From the NCBI RefSeq assembly GCF_025994315.1, contig NZ_BAQE01000005.1: a stretch of 64,000 bases of DNA; one strand, written 5' to 3'. The notes beneath the pieces are model-generated. The model did not search any database. It was not told the DNA's origin and saw nothing but the letters and a program-made list of their open reading frames with translations. Numbering within the stretch: the stretch's first letter is position 1; each line of letters begins with the position of its first letter. This document shows, one piece after another, positions 1 through 8,257 of the stretch. The translations under genes were made by a program, and so were the position numbers. The DNA is from Swaminathania salitolerans (GTDB lineage: Bacteria; Pseudomonadota; Alphaproteobacteria; Acetobacterales; Acetobacteraceae).

Positions 1-1295
1 GGCACACGCAATTTACCTATGACCAGCGCCATATCGACCAGCCGACCTCGACCACGGCTTTCGTCGGGCCGTTCAATTCCTACAACGTCCAGACCGATCT
101 GACCCGTCACGACCGGCTCGGCACGACACCGCTCACCAGCTATGTCGCGGCAAATTTCAACTACATGGATTACGGCTATCAGGTTTATGCCCTGTTGCCG
201 CAAGCGGGCGCCACGCGCGGCAGCGAGACATCGACCTCCTATGGCCATCAGTGGAATATCGGCCTTCGTTTTCAGGAAGACTGGCAATTCGCGCCGCAAT
301 GGCATCTGGTGATCGGGCTCGGCGGCACGCAATCCGATATCGGGGCGGTGCAGACGGTCTATAGCCGCAACGCCACCGCCACGCGGGCGCAGTATGTCAC
401 GGCAAACCGGCGCTTCTTCAACCTTGCCCCCGAGGCCTCTGTCGTGTTCACGCCCGACAAGGTCTGGACCTGGCATGCGCGACTGGGCACGGCCTATGCC
501 ACGCCGGGCTATTCGAGTTTCTTCGTCACCCCCCAGGGCAATTACGGTAACAATACGCAACTCAAGAGCCAGAGCAGTCTTGGCATCGATCTCGGAACGC
601 AATGGCACCCGTCGCCCTCGCTGAACGTACAGGCGACGGGGTTTTACGAGTTCTACAGAAACGAGCTCGTCAGCCAGTCGGCCGGGGTCAATACCCAGGC
701 GGGCAGCTACACCTTCAACGCGCCTGCCTCGCAGCATCGCGGTGTGGAACTTGCCGCGACATGGCAGGCCCTTCCGCGAACCCTGCCGGGGACGAAGCTG
801 CGCCTGTCCTATACATACGACAACCAGATCTACACGGATTATACTGAAATCCTGTCGAACAACACGATGTCCCGCAGCTTTTCGCGCAAGGGCAATCTGA
901 TCCCCGGGGTCATGCCGCATTTCCTGAATGCGCGCGTGCTCTACGACCAGCCCTCGGGAATGCTCGAGGGAGTCGGCGGATTTGCCGAGGTGACGTGGCG
1001 CAGTGCCTTTTTCATCGACAATGCCAATCAGCTCAGGGTCCCCGGATACGGTCTGCTCAATCTCGAAATCCATTACGACCCACCCGCAAGGCTGGGCTGG
1101 GTGCATCGTCTGCACAGCTATTTCGAGGTCCAGAATGTCGCCGACAGCCTCTACGCTGCGGGGGCGACACCCGTCAGCGACACGCTTCTGGCCGACGGGC
1201 AGCAGGCCGGGAAGGGCGTGCTCTCAGGCAAGACCGGCTCTATCTACGCAGGCAGTCCGCGCGCCTTTTTCGGTGGCGTGCGGGTGCGGTTCTGA
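1..1295 (+). CDS. TonB-dependent receptor, C-terminal part (5' end outside window)
   Basis: The reading frame is open from the first base (frame beginning at position 3) and ends at a TGA at 1293-1295. The translated part is rich in alternating aromatic/polar beta-strand segments and ends in Arg-Val-Arg-Phe, the terminal aromatic residue expected for an outer-membrane beta-barrel. The last 60 residues include a 'FEVQNVADSLY' strand typical of the end of TonB-dependent siderophore receptors. Its role is presumably energised uptake of an iron chelate or other ligand across the outer membrane. The plug domain lies upstream of the window, so the ligand class cannot be judged. The PepSY membrane protein starts 9 bp downstream, a common pairing in siderophore uptake loci. 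A second gene of the same superfamily runs off the right end of the window. Confidence 0.9.
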   Translation, partial: HTQFTYDQRHIDQPTSTTAFVGPFNSYNVQTDLTRHDRLGTTPLTSYVAANFNYMDYGYQVYALLPQAGATRGSETSTSYGHQWNIGLRFQEDWQFAPQWHLVIGLGGTQSDIGAVQTVYSRNATATRAQYVTANRRFFNLAPEASVVFTPDKVWTWHARLGTAYATPGYSSFFVTPQGNYGNNTQLKSQSSLGIDLGTQWHPSPSLNVQATGFYEFYRNELVSQSAGVNTQAGSYTFNAPASQHRGVELAATWQALPRTLPGTKLRLSYTYDNQIYTDYTEILSNNTMSRSFSRKGNLIPGVMPHFLNARVLYDQPSGMLEGVGGFAEVTWRSAFFIDNANQLRVPGYGLLNLEIHYDPPARLGWVHRLHSYFEVQNVADSLYAAGATPVSDTLLADGQQAGKGVLSGKTGSIYAGSPRAFFGGVRVRF

Positions 1296-1304
1296 GGGGC
1301 GATC

Positions 1305-2741
1305 ATGACACGGCTTTTCCGCTCTTCGCGCCCAGCCTTTCACCGGCCGGTCTGGCCCGATCGTGCCATGCTCTGGCGCTGGCATTTCTTCGCCGGGCTC
1401 TTCTGTCTGCCTTTCGTCATCGTGCTCTGCGTGACCGGTTCGCTCTATCTGTTCAAACCGCAGATCGAGACCTGGCTCGACCGCGATATCGATCGTGCGG
1501 TTGCGGAAGGGCCGCCGCGAAGCGTGAGCGCCCAGCGCGATGCGGCGCTTTCCGCTGTTCCGGGCGGGCATTTTCTTGCGCTGGAAATGCCCGCCCGGAA
1601 GAGGCAGGCCACGCGTGTTCTGGTGGCGCATGGAGCGGATGTGACGCGTGTCTATATCGATCCCGTCACGCTCAGGGTCATGGCCCGACGTGACGAGCAG
1701 ACACGTTTCGAGCGGCTGGTCTTCCGTCTGCACGGGCAATTGCTGATCGGTAATCCGGGTTCCGCGATCATGGAGATGGTCGCGTCATGGACTCTGGTGC
1801 TGATCGTGACCGGGCTTATGCTCTGGTGGCCGCGACGCCCGGGTGTCGGCGGGACGGTTTTGCCGAGGCTCGGTGCAAAAGGCCGCGTGTTCTGGCGCGA
1901 TCTCCATGCTGTCGGGGGGATGTGGATCTCGCTCGCGCTCATCCTGTTTCTTGTGTCGGGGCTTCCCTGGTCCTTCGTCTGGGGTTCGAGCTTTTCGGCG
2001 GTGGAGCGCCGTATAGGCAGGCTGGTATCCGTACAGGACTGGGAGATCGGGGCGGTTCCCATCGCCGCGACGCTCTCGGGCCATGCCACCATGCCCGGCA
2101 TGGATATGGAAGCCGGCGCGCAACCGGCACTGCCCCGACCGGCGATATCCCGGCCGGCGATATCCCGATCGGTAATATCCCGGGCCGCAATATCCAGGGC
2201 GGAGATGTCAGGGGCGGCGATGCGTCCGGAGGGGCTGGATGCGGTCTATGAGACCGCGCGCCACCTTGCTTTCCCGGCCCCGGTGCTCGTGACCCCGCCC
2301 GTCGGGGAAGGAGAGGCATGGCATATACGCTCCGATACCCAGAACCGCCCGGAGCGGATCGAGGCCAGCGTAACGGCACAGGGACAGGTCATCCATATCA
2401 CCCGTTTTGCCGAAAAGAGCCTGACCGATCGTCTGATCGGTTATGGTGTCGCCTTTCATGAGGGACATCTGTTCGGGGTTCTGAATCTCTTCCTGAACCT
2501 GTGTGTCGCGCTTTTGCTCACCCTCGCCAGCATGGCGGCGCTCATGCTGTGGCTCAGACGCCGTCGCCCCGGACATCTCGATGCCCCCGGCGCCTCGCCG
2601 CGTCGCATAGGCTGGGGCGCGCTGGCCGTCATGGGGGTCATGGGGGGTCTCCTGCCCGAGCTCGGCATATCGCTGCTGCTGCTCGCACTGGCAGGCCGGT
2701 TCCTGGGGCCGCGTTTTTCAGCGCTTCGCCAGAAAGGGTAA
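1305..2741 (+). CDS. PepSY-associated TM helix protein (PiuB-like, iron-uptake associated)
   Basis: This 478-residue inner-membrane protein belongs to the PepSY_TM family. Membrane segments are visible near residues 27-47, 160-178, 203-225, 388-415 and 436-467, with the family's conserved histidines in WHFFAG, RLHGQL, DLHAVGG and EGHLFG contexts. Relatives next to siderophore receptors are thought to help reduce or release iron in the periplasm; that role is inferred from the adjacent TonB receptor. A non-conserved periplasmic linker (about residues 278-308) is made of six 5-residue repeats (Pro/Ala-Ala-Ile-Ser-Arg type) encoded by a 15-bp tandem repeat. The 3' end overlaps the convergent SCO1 gene by 24 bp. 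Confidence 0.88.
   Translation: MTRLFRSSRPAFHRPVWPDRAMLWRWHFFAGLFCLPFVIVLCVTGSLYLFKPQIETWLDRDIDRAVAEGPPRSVSAQRDAALSAVPGGHFLALEMPARKRQATRVLVAHGADVTRVYIDPVTLRVMARRDEQTRFERLVFRLHGQLLIGNPGSAIMEMVASWTLVLIVTGLMLWWPRRPGVGGTVLPRLGAKGRVFWRDLHAVGGMWISLALILFLVSGLPWSFVWGSSFSAVERRIGRLVSVQDWEIGAVPIAATLSGHATMPGMDMEAGAQPALPRPAISRPAISRSVISRAAISRAEMSGAAMRPEGLDAVYETARHLAFPAPVLVTPPVGEGEAWHIRSDTQNRPERIEASVTAQGQVIHITRFAEKSLTDRLIGYGVAFHEGHLFGVLNLFLNLCVALLLTLASMAALMLWLRRRRPGHLDAPGASPRRIGWGALAVMGVMGGLLPELGISLLLLALAGRFLGPRFSALRQKG
2137..2226 (+). repeat. 15-bp tandem repeat inside the PepSY gene (six units)
   Basis: Six consecutive 15-bp units resemble gaccggcgatatccc, starting at 2137, 2152, 2167, 2182, 2197 and 2212. 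The first two are nearly identical and the later ones have drifted. The unit length keeps the reading frame and adds five residues per copy to a periplasmic linker. Confidence 0.85.
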
Positions 2742-3374
2742 GAGACGACGCGCCACGGTGGCGGGGCTGGAATCGGCGGGGAGGATGGCCTGAAGACGGT
2801 TCTGGCCATCCATCAGATACAGCACCGAGGAATGATCGATCCGATACGCGCTGCTCGCGTCATCGCCCGACGGATCGGTCGTGATATGGGACGTCACGTG
2901 AAAGGCCTGCGCCACGGCCCGTATCTGCGATGCCGTGCCGGTGAGGCCGACGATCGCGGGAGAAAAACGCCTGGCATAGAGTCCGACATCGTCCGGACGG
3001 TCCCGCTCCGGGTCCAGCGTGATGAAGAGCGGCACGGGACGCTGCCTGTCGGGCGGGAGCAGGGTATAGGCCTGCGCCACGGTCGCAAGCGTCAGCGGGC
3101 AGACATCGAGGCAATGGGTATAGCCGAAATAGATGAGCGTCTGCCGCCCGGCGAAACGCGCCTGTGTGACCGGGCGATTCGTGCTGTCGATGAGGCTGTA
3201 GGCACCGCCGATCTGCGTTTCATGCCTGTGGCCGAACAGGGTCCGGAACCCGATGGCGCCCGCGAACAGGCCGATAATGACGAGTGTGGGCACGGCCCAC
3301 AGACGCAACGCCGCGCGTCGCGATCCGTGATGTGCCGAACGGGAGGGGCCGGGAACGAAGCGTTTTCGAGCCAT
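2718..3374 (-). CDS. SCO1/SenC-family copper chaperone
   Basis: Thioredoxin-fold protein anchored by one N-terminal membrane helix (WAVPTLVIIGLFAGAIGF). The copper-binding CxxxC is present as CLDVC, and the distal His lies in DHSSVLYLMD, as in SCO1/SenC/PrrC proteins. The family delivers copper to the CuA centre of cytochrome oxidase or acts as a periplasmic thiol/copper protein. The ATG at 3374 is chosen because GGGAG lies about 7 bp upstream and the protein then begins just before the membrane helix (218 residues); an upstream start at 3434 would add an unconserved leader. The gene lies downstream of ahcY on the same strand, separated by a repeat element, and converges with the PepSY gene, overlapping it by 24 bp. 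Confidence 0.9.
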   Translation of the reverse strand: MARKRFVPGPSRSAHHGSRRAALRLWAVPTLVIIGLFAGAIGFRTLFGHRHETQIGGAYSLIDSTNRPVTQARFAGRQTLIYFGYTHCLDVCPLTLATVAQAYTLLPPDRQRPVPLFITLDPERDRPDDVGLYARRFSPAIVGLTGTASQIRAVAQAFHVTSHITTDPSGDDASSAYRIDHSSVLYLMDGQNRLQAILPADSSPATVARRLLPFLAKR

Positions 3375-3409
3375 GCGCGTCTCCCTCGTGGAAGAGGCGG
3401 GGGCCTGCC

Positions 3410-3480
3410 CCGCTCCCCCTTTCTGACCCTGCAAAAGGGTTTTCCGGCGGTCAGCAGGGCGAAGCCCTGCGTCCCCCTTG
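3410..3480. repeat. Dispersed intergenic palindromic element
   Basis: The spacer between ahcY and the SCO1 gene carries a perfect hairpin, GCAGGGC-GAA-GCCCTGC at 3454-3470, with flanking ctgccccgctccccc and ttttccggcgg segments. A related arrangement (gggctctgcccc, ttttccgg, ggggcggagcccc) is seen at 43415-43550, so this looks like a repeated intergenic element. It may act as a transcript-end structure for ahcY. Confidence 0.5.
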
Positions 3481-3482
3481 TC

Positions 3483-4772
3483 TCAGTAGCGGTATTCTTC
3501 GTGCTTGAACGGACCGGCAACCGGCACGCCGATATAATCGGCCTGCTTGTCGCTCATCTTGCTCAGCTCGGCGCCGACCTTGGCGAGATGCAGCGCGGCC
3601 ACCTTCTCGTCCAGCTTCTTCGGCAGGGTATAGACCTTGGTCTCGTACTGGCCCGGTTTTGCCGTCCAGAGTTCGATCTGTGCCAGGGTCTGGTTGGTGA
3701 AGGACGCCGACATCACGAAAGAAGGGTGACCCGTGGCGTTACCGAGATTCACGAGACGGCCTTCGGACAGCAGGATGATGCGCTTGCCGTCGGGGAACTC
3801 GATTTCGTCCACCTGCGGCTTGATGTTGTCCCACTTGTAGTTGCGCAGGGCCTCGACCTGGATTTCACTGTCGAAATGCCCGATATTGCACACGATCGCG
3901 CGGTGCTTCATCTCGCGCATATGCTCGACGGTGATGATGTCGACATTGCCCGTGCAGGTCACGAAGATGTCGCCACGCGGCGCAGCGGCTTCCATCGTCA
4001 CGACCTCATAGCCTTCCATCGCGGCCTGAAGGGCGCAGATCGGATCGACTTCGGTCACGAGCACGCGGCAGCCTGCATTGCGCAGCGAGGCGGCCGAGCC
4101 CTTGCCCACATCGCCATAACCGGCAACCACGGCAACCTTGCCAGCCATCATGACGTCTGTGCCACGGCGAATCGCGTCCACCAGGCTCTCGCGGCAGCCA
4201 TAGAGATTGTCGAATTTCGACTTGGTGACGCTGTCGTTCACGTTGATGGCCGGAACCTTCAGCGTGCCCTTCTTGGCCATTTCCCACAGACGATGCACGC
4301 CCGTGGTCGTCTCTTCGGACAGGCCGCGCACGTCGTTCAGCATCTCGGGATACTTGTCGTGCATGAGCACGGTCAGGTCGCCGCCGTCATCGAGGATCAT
4401 GTTCGGCGTCCAGCCATCGGGCCCCTTGATGGTCTGCTCGATGCACCACCAGAATTCCTCCTCGCTCAGGCCCTTCCAGGCGAAAACCGGCACGCCGGTC
4501 GCGGCGATGGCGGCAGCAGCCTGGTCCTGGGTCGAGAAGATGTTGCAGGACGACCAGCGCACGGTCGCGCCGAGAGCCGTCAGCGTCTCGATCAGCACGG
4601 CGGTCTGGATGGTCATGTGCAGACAGCCCGCAATGCGCGCACCCTTGAGCGGCTGGCTGGCGCCGTATTCCTCGCGGAGCGCCATCAGGCCGGGCATTTC
4701 GCCTTCGGCAATGGAAATTTCCTTGCGGCCCCATTCGGCGAGGGAAATGTCGCGCACCTTGTAATCGGTCAT
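3483..4772 (-). CDS. ahcY: Adenosylhomocysteinase (S-adenosyl-L-homocysteine hydrolase)
   Basis: Cytosolic NAD-dependent enzyme that reversibly hydrolyses S-adenosylhomocysteine to adenosine and homocysteine, removing the inhibitory product of methyltransferases. The protein is 429 residues, a normal bacterial length. It has the [13 protein letters not shown] catalytic segment, the Rossmann GYGDVGKG motif, and the C-terminal KHEEYRY ending seen in the family. The ATG at 4772 is preferred over one at 4805: it is preceded by AAGGG at a suitable distance and the protein starts [12 protein letters not shown] as in homologues. No SAH riboswitch-like structure was recognised in the short leader. 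The SCO1 gene follows on the same strand. Confidence 0.97.
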   Translation of the reverse strand: MTDYKVRDISLAEWGRKEISIAEGEMPGLMALREEYGASQPLKGARIAGCLHMTIQTAVLIETLTALGATVRWSSCNIFSTQDQAAAAIAATGVPVFAWKGLSEEEFWWCIEQTIKGPDGWTPNMILDDGGDLTVLMHDKYPEMLNDVRGLSEETTTGVHRLWEMAKKGTLKVPAINVNDSVTKSKFDNLYGCRESLVDAIRRGTDVMMAGKVAVVAGYGDVGKGSAASLRNAGCRVLVTEVDPICALQAAMEGYEVVTMEAAAPRGDIFVTCTGNVDIITVEHMREMKHRAIVCNIGHFDSEIQVEALRNYKWDNIKPQVDEIEFPDGKRIILLSEGRLVNLGNATGHPSFVMSASFTNQTLAQIELWTAKPGQYETKVYTLPKKLDEKVAALHLAKVGAELSKMSDKQADYIGVPVAGPFKHEEYRY

Positions 4773-4844
4773 TCTGAAACCCTTGTCTTTCTGATGATGG
4801 GGCAACGGTATAAAGCGAGTTCGGTCGTTCGGCCAGCGCGCAAG

Positions 4845-4876
4845 AAAAAACGCCCGTCCTTGCGGAGCGGGCGTTC
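4845..4876 (-). terminator. Rho-independent terminator of the His-rich protein gene
   Basis: On the minus strand AACGCCCG (4868-4875) pairs with CGGGCGTT (4849-4856) around an 11-nt loop and runs into a tract of T. It lies 25 bp past the stop of the gene ending at 4901 and before ahcY, so ahcY is probably transcribed independently. Confidence 0.85.
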
Positions 4877-4900
4877 GGGTCGGAACCCGGAGCCGGAGCC

Positions 4901-5281
4901 TCAGTTCGGATCGGCGTGACCGGCGGTGCTCATCCGGTGATGATGCTTGTGCCCGGATTTGTGACCCGTCTTGTGATCATGGGCCGGAGAAGAGATGGGC
5001 AGCTTGTCGGAGCTGCGACCCGTCTTGTCCATGTCCGTCGGCGGTGCCTTGGGCGCGCTCGGATCGGGCTGCTCCTGCCTCTGGTTCTGGAATGTCCTGT
5101 TTTCCTCGGTCGGATTATGGACCTTGTAGGAATTGGCCTTCATCTGTTCGGCCTGTTCCGGGGTCGGAGCGGTCGTGCTTTCTGCCGAGGTCGTCGCCTG
5201 GGCCAGTGCAGCGGCAGGCACGGCGAGCGGGGCCGAAAGCAGAGCGGTGGCCGCGAGGAATACTTTGAGACGTTGTTTCAT
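4901..5281 (-). CDS. Exported small protein with His-rich C-terminus
   Basis: A 126-residue protein with a clear Sec signal peptide (lysine/arginine start, hydrophobic core, Ala-Leu-Ala end near residue 27). The mature part is polar and Pro/Gln/Ser-rich. Its last 30 residues contain a run of histidines, lysines and glycines ([11 protein letters not shown]) that could bind divalent metal. GGAG precedes the ATG and a strong terminator follows. No family is recognised. A metal-binding or stress role is only a guess from the His cluster and the SCO1 and ZntB-like genes nearby. Confidence 0.75.
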   Translation of the reverse strand: MKQRLKVFLAATALLSAPLAVPAAALAQATTSAESTTAPTPEQAEQMKANSYKVHNPTEENRTFQNQRQEQPDPSAPKAPPTDMDKTGRSSDKLPISSPAHDHKTGHKSGHKHHHRMSTAGHADPN

Positions 5282-5544
5282 GACAGGCTCCTGTCTGTGA
5301 CTGGAGAGAACTGGACCCGGATGGGAAAGGCAATCCGTTGCGATTGCCTCCCCGGCGATACGGGATATTTCCGTTTTTCCGGGTACGGGGACGAACTGGT
5401 AACAAACCGGCAGCGTTCAAGTTTCCTTGCCGCCGGATTAAGCCTGGTTTTTGTAGGGAAACCGGTTGCCTGACCGGAGCGCCCATGCGAGAGAGCGGGC
5501 GGCAATGCCCTGACCGTACCCGAACCGTCACGATGGAGGATGGC

Positions 5545-6630
5545 ATGTCCAGCACACGCACGCAGCTGCCTTTCTCGGTCGTCGGCGGTCAGGATACCAG
5601 GCCGTCATCCGTCCTGCCCCATGGGATCGCCAACGGTCTCGTCTGGGCCATCAGGGCCCGCCCGGGCGAGGACCCGGTGCCGCTCGAGCCGGAGGAGATC
5701 GAAAGCCTCCTCAACGATCGCACGCCACCCTCGAATTATCCCAAGCCGAGCGAGAGCTGGGCATGGATGCATTTCGATACCGTGCACAGCTCGGCGCGCC
5801 AGCATGTCGCGACCTTGCCGTGCCTGCCGGAAGATGTCAGCGCGATGCTGGCCGAGACCGAATACGGAGTCATGCTCGAGGCGCTTCCCGGTCTGGTCTG
5901 GGGGGCGCTGCCCGCCTTCGACGATGCGGTCAGCGAGGAGGACCGGGAGATCTGCGCGTGGCGCTTTGCCATGCGTCCCGATCTTCTGATCACCACGCGG
6001 CGCAACCCCATTCCGGTGCTGGGCGTCGCCTATCGCAGCCTCCGGGCTGACTCGGTACCCCATAGCCCCGCCGGTGTGATCGATCGCGCCCTGCGCGAGT
6101 TTACCGGCAGTGTGCGCCGGCAGATCAACAAGCTCGATGACGAACTCGATCGTGCGGAGGATGCGCTTCTTCTGATCGACCGACGCACCGATCTCGGTCA
6201 TCTGGGCGGTATCGTCGGAAAAGGGCGGCGACGCGCCACCGAGCTCAGGCGCGTCGTCACGCCCATCGACCGCGTGCTTCGCGACGAGGATCTCGAACTG
6301 CCGGAATGGGCCGAGGACGAGCTGCGCGACCGGACCGAACGTCAGGTCCATGCGGCGCTGGACGACATGATCGCCCTGCTCGACCGTGCGCGCTCCCTTC
6401 AGGACGAGCTCGGGTCCTCCCAGGCGGAAGAGACGAACCGGCGCCTCTATATCCTGACCGCCGCAACCATTCTCATGTTCCCCGCGACGCTTGTGACCGG
6501 TTTCTTCGGCATGAATACAGGCGGAATGTATCTGGCGAGCGGGGAATACGGCACCATAGAAGCGGGTCTGGTCTGTTTCATCGCGATGATCCTGACCTGG
6601 GTGTTTCTCAAGCTGGCCCGGTTGCTCTGA
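5545..6630 (+). CDS. ZntB/CorA-family divalent cation transporter
   Basis: A 361-residue CorA-superfamily protein with a large N-terminal cytoplasmic domain, a long charged helix region (residues about 190-300) and two C-terminal membrane helices. The signature Gly-Met-Asn lies in GFFGMNTGG after the first helix. The sequence around the N-terminal part is closer to the ZntB (zinc) branch than to classical Mg CorA, though substrate cannot be read from sequence alone. The ATG at 5545 is chosen because GGAGG lies 6 bp upstream. A true CorA-like paralogue lies at 40246-41232. The stop codon is part of the first unit of a 14-bp tandem repeat that continues into the intergenic space. Confidence 0.9.
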   Translation: MSSTRTQLPFSVVGGQDTRPSSVLPHGIANGLVWAIRARPGEDPVPLEPEEIESLLNDRTPPSNYPKPSESWAWMHFDTVHSSARQHVATLPCLPEDVSAMLAETEYGVMLEALPGLVWGALPAFDDAVSEEDREICAWRFAMRPDLLITTRRNPIPVLGVAYRSLRADSVPHSPAGVIDRALREFTGSVRRQINKLDDELDRAEDALLLIDRRTDLGHLGGIVGKGRRRATELRRVVTPIDRVLRDEDLELPEWAEDELRDRTERQVHAALDDMIALLDRARSLQDELGSSQAEETNRRLYILTAATILMFPATLVTGFFGMNTGGMYLASGEYGTIEAGLVCFIAMILTWVFLKLARLL

Positions 6631-6710
6631 TCCGACTGCCCTGATCCGACTGCCCTGATCCGACCGCCCTGATCCGACCGCCCTGATCCGACCGCCCTGA
6701 TCCGGCGGCT
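6627..6710 (+). repeat. 14-bp tandem repeat at the 3' end of the ZntB-like gene (six units)
   Basis: Six tandem 14-bp units of ctgatccgactgcc type begin inside the last codon and the stop of the transporter gene. Units 1-2 and 3-5 are identical within their groups; the sixth is degenerate. The unit is not a multiple of three, in contrast to the in-gene repeats elsewhere in the window. Confidence 0.9.
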
Positions 6711-6854
6711 CCGATACGATGGTTCCTGTCCGGCCGGTCTGATCCGGTTGTGGCCTGCGTCTGCGGGAGCACCGTCCGTCCGGACCAGATCCGCCCCGCT
6801 TATGGGCGCGGCGTCTTGGGGCGCGCCTTCCGGTCACGCCCGATGAAGGTAGCG

Positions 6855-6899
6855 GATGTCCCCGGTTCCGATGTCACGGGTCCCGATGTCACCGGTGCG
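6855..6899 (+). repeat. 15-bp tandem repeat at the 3' end of trhO (three units)
   Basis: Three 15-bp units begin gatgtc at 6855, 6870 and 6885. The repeat spans the trhO stop codon (6889-6891 on the minus strand), so the tail of that protein is adjacent to repeat-derived sequence. Confidence 0.8.
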
Positions 6900-7830
6900 G
6901 GTCTTGCTGGCCGATATGATGCGTGCCACGGGCGCGGGCGCGCTCCTCCTGGTCCTGACGCGCGGCATAGCGTGCGCGCTGTGCGTCCGTCCGCTCGGAA
7001 GCGCAGGCAGGGCACTGGACACCGTCGATAAAGAGTTCCGAGGTCTTGTCATCGGCCGAAACGGGCCGACGGCAGGCATGACACAGGGCGTAGGCACCCG
7101 GCTCGAGACCGTGACCGACCGTCACGCGCTGGTCGAAAACGAAACACTCCCCCTCCCAGAGGCTCTCGGTTTGAGGAATCTCCTCGAGATATTTGAGAAT
7201 GCCTCCCTGGAGATGACACACATCCTCGATCCCTTCGGACAGGGCAAAGGCGGTGGATTTCTCGCACCGTATGCCACCCGTGCAGAACATGGCGATCCTG
7301 GGTTTGCGTCCCTCGGCTTCCAGCGCGGCACGACGGGCGCGGAACCATGCGGGGAACTCGCGGAAGCTCCTGATGTCGGGATCGATGGCCCCCCTGAACG
7401 TTCCGACCGCCACCTCGTAGTCGTTGCGTGTGTCGATCAGGATCGTGTCGGGATCCGAGATGAGGGCGTTCCATTCTGCCGCGGGCACATATCGGCCCAC
7501 TCCGGCGAGCGGATCGATATCGGGCTGTCCCATCGTGACGATTTCGCGCTTGAGCCGGACCTTCATGCGGTTGAACGGCATGGTCTCGCTCCAGGAGCGC
7601 TTCCATTCGAGCGTCGCGCAGCCCGGGAGGCTGCGCAGATGGGCGAGTATTGCGTCGATTCCCTGTTCGGTGCCGGCGATGGTTCCATTGAGCCCCTCAC
7701 GGGCCAGAAGGAGCGTGCCTCTGATGTCATGCTTCAGGCACAGGGCGAGAAGGGGCGCGCGCAGCGCCTGCGGATCGGCGAAAGGGGTGAAGCGGTAGAG
7801 GGCGGCGATGCAGATGGGGGGCGGCGCCAT
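6889..7830 (-). CDS. trhO: tRNA uridine(34) hydroxylase, rhodanese family (TrhO/YceA)
   Basis: A 313-residue protein with an N-terminal acylphosphatase-like domain and a central rhodanese domain. The catalytic cysteine lies in MFCTGGIRCEKS, the hallmark of TrhO/YceA, and a Cys-rich C-terminal segment (CHACRRPV, CPACASE) resembles the family's zinc-binding tail. The enzyme hydroxylates C5 of wobble uridine in a set of tRNAs with O2 or prephenate-derived chemistry. The ATG at 7830 begins MAPPPIC and places the conserved ALYRF segment at the N-terminus; upstream in-frame codons are unconserved. The final residues run into a 15-bp repeat. Confidence 0.92.
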   Translation of the reverse strand: MAPPPICIAALYRFTPFADPQALRAPLLALCLKHDIRGTLLLAREGLNGTIAGTEQGIDAILAHLRSLPGCATLEWKRSWSETMPFNRMKVRLKREIVTMGQPDIDPLAGVGRYVPAAEWNALISDPDTILIDTRNDYEVAVGTFRGAIDPDIRSFREFPAWFRARRAALEAEGRKPRIAMFCTGGIRCEKSTAFALSEGIEDVCHLQGGILKYLEEIPQTESLWEGECFVFDQRVTVGHGLEPGAYALCHACRRPVSADDKTSELFIDGVQCPACASERTDAQRARYAARQDQEERARARGTHHIGQQDPHR

Positions 7831-8257
7831 GATCGATAATCCCGACAGACAGAAGACGAAACGAGAGCGGGGTCCGTCCGGGTGAGAGGATGCGAACGCT
7901 GGACCGGGCCCAGGGCGCGTCTTAGCGCAGGTTCCCCCCGTGAAGCCAATGACGTTCCCGACCGGGATCACTCTGGCAGGGATTCGGGGGAGACGACTCC
8001 ACGTTCCTGCAGCGGAGAACAGGGGGCGCTGTCGGGCCATCAACGATGGGGAGATCTTATCGCGCGGATGAGAAAAGGTCAGGAAGTCATCAATAAATCA
8101 CTAAAAAATGGATTAATTTTAACGGGGTTTATCGATGGAATTTTAATCCTGATGAAAAATTACGATTCATAACTATATTTAACGCTTCTCTTGCATGTTT
8201 TGTCACTATCAGCGGGAGATCGATCACGCTTCGGCAAGGCGTGCAGGGAGGCGAATG
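7831..8257. other. Intergenic region with AT-rich island upstream of the Hint gene
   Basis: The left part (to about 8080) is ordinary high-G+C spacer with no convincing gene. Positions 8091-8180 contain only 22 G or C in 90 bases by direct count, far below the surroundings, and include many A/T runs. This block sits just before the Hint-protein gene and probably holds its promoter. A TATATT at 8174-8179 could be a -10 element, but no convincing -35 was found. AGGGAGG at 8245-8251 is the ribosome binding site. Confidence 0.7.

Noticed and set aside
2888..2906. TCACGTGAAA half-match to parS inside the SCO1 gene
   Set aside because: Only one half fits; the other side (gacg) breaks the palindrome, so ParB binding is unlikely.
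4773..4844. SAH or SAM riboswitch in front of ahcY
   Set aside because: The leader is short and I could not draw a conserved pseudoknot or hairpin set; a covariance-model search would be needed to reopen this.
2832..4919. Long plus-strand open frame of about 695 codons
   Set aside because: It is antisense to the SCO1 gene and ahcY, both of which show full family motifs. Its translation is Arg/Gly-rich with no family features, typical of shadow frames in high-G+C DNA.
7882..8172. Possible small gene of 96 codons upstream of the Hint gene
   Set aside because: No ribosome binding site, changes abruptly from G+C-rich to AT-rich codons half-way, and shows no signal peptide or conserved pattern.
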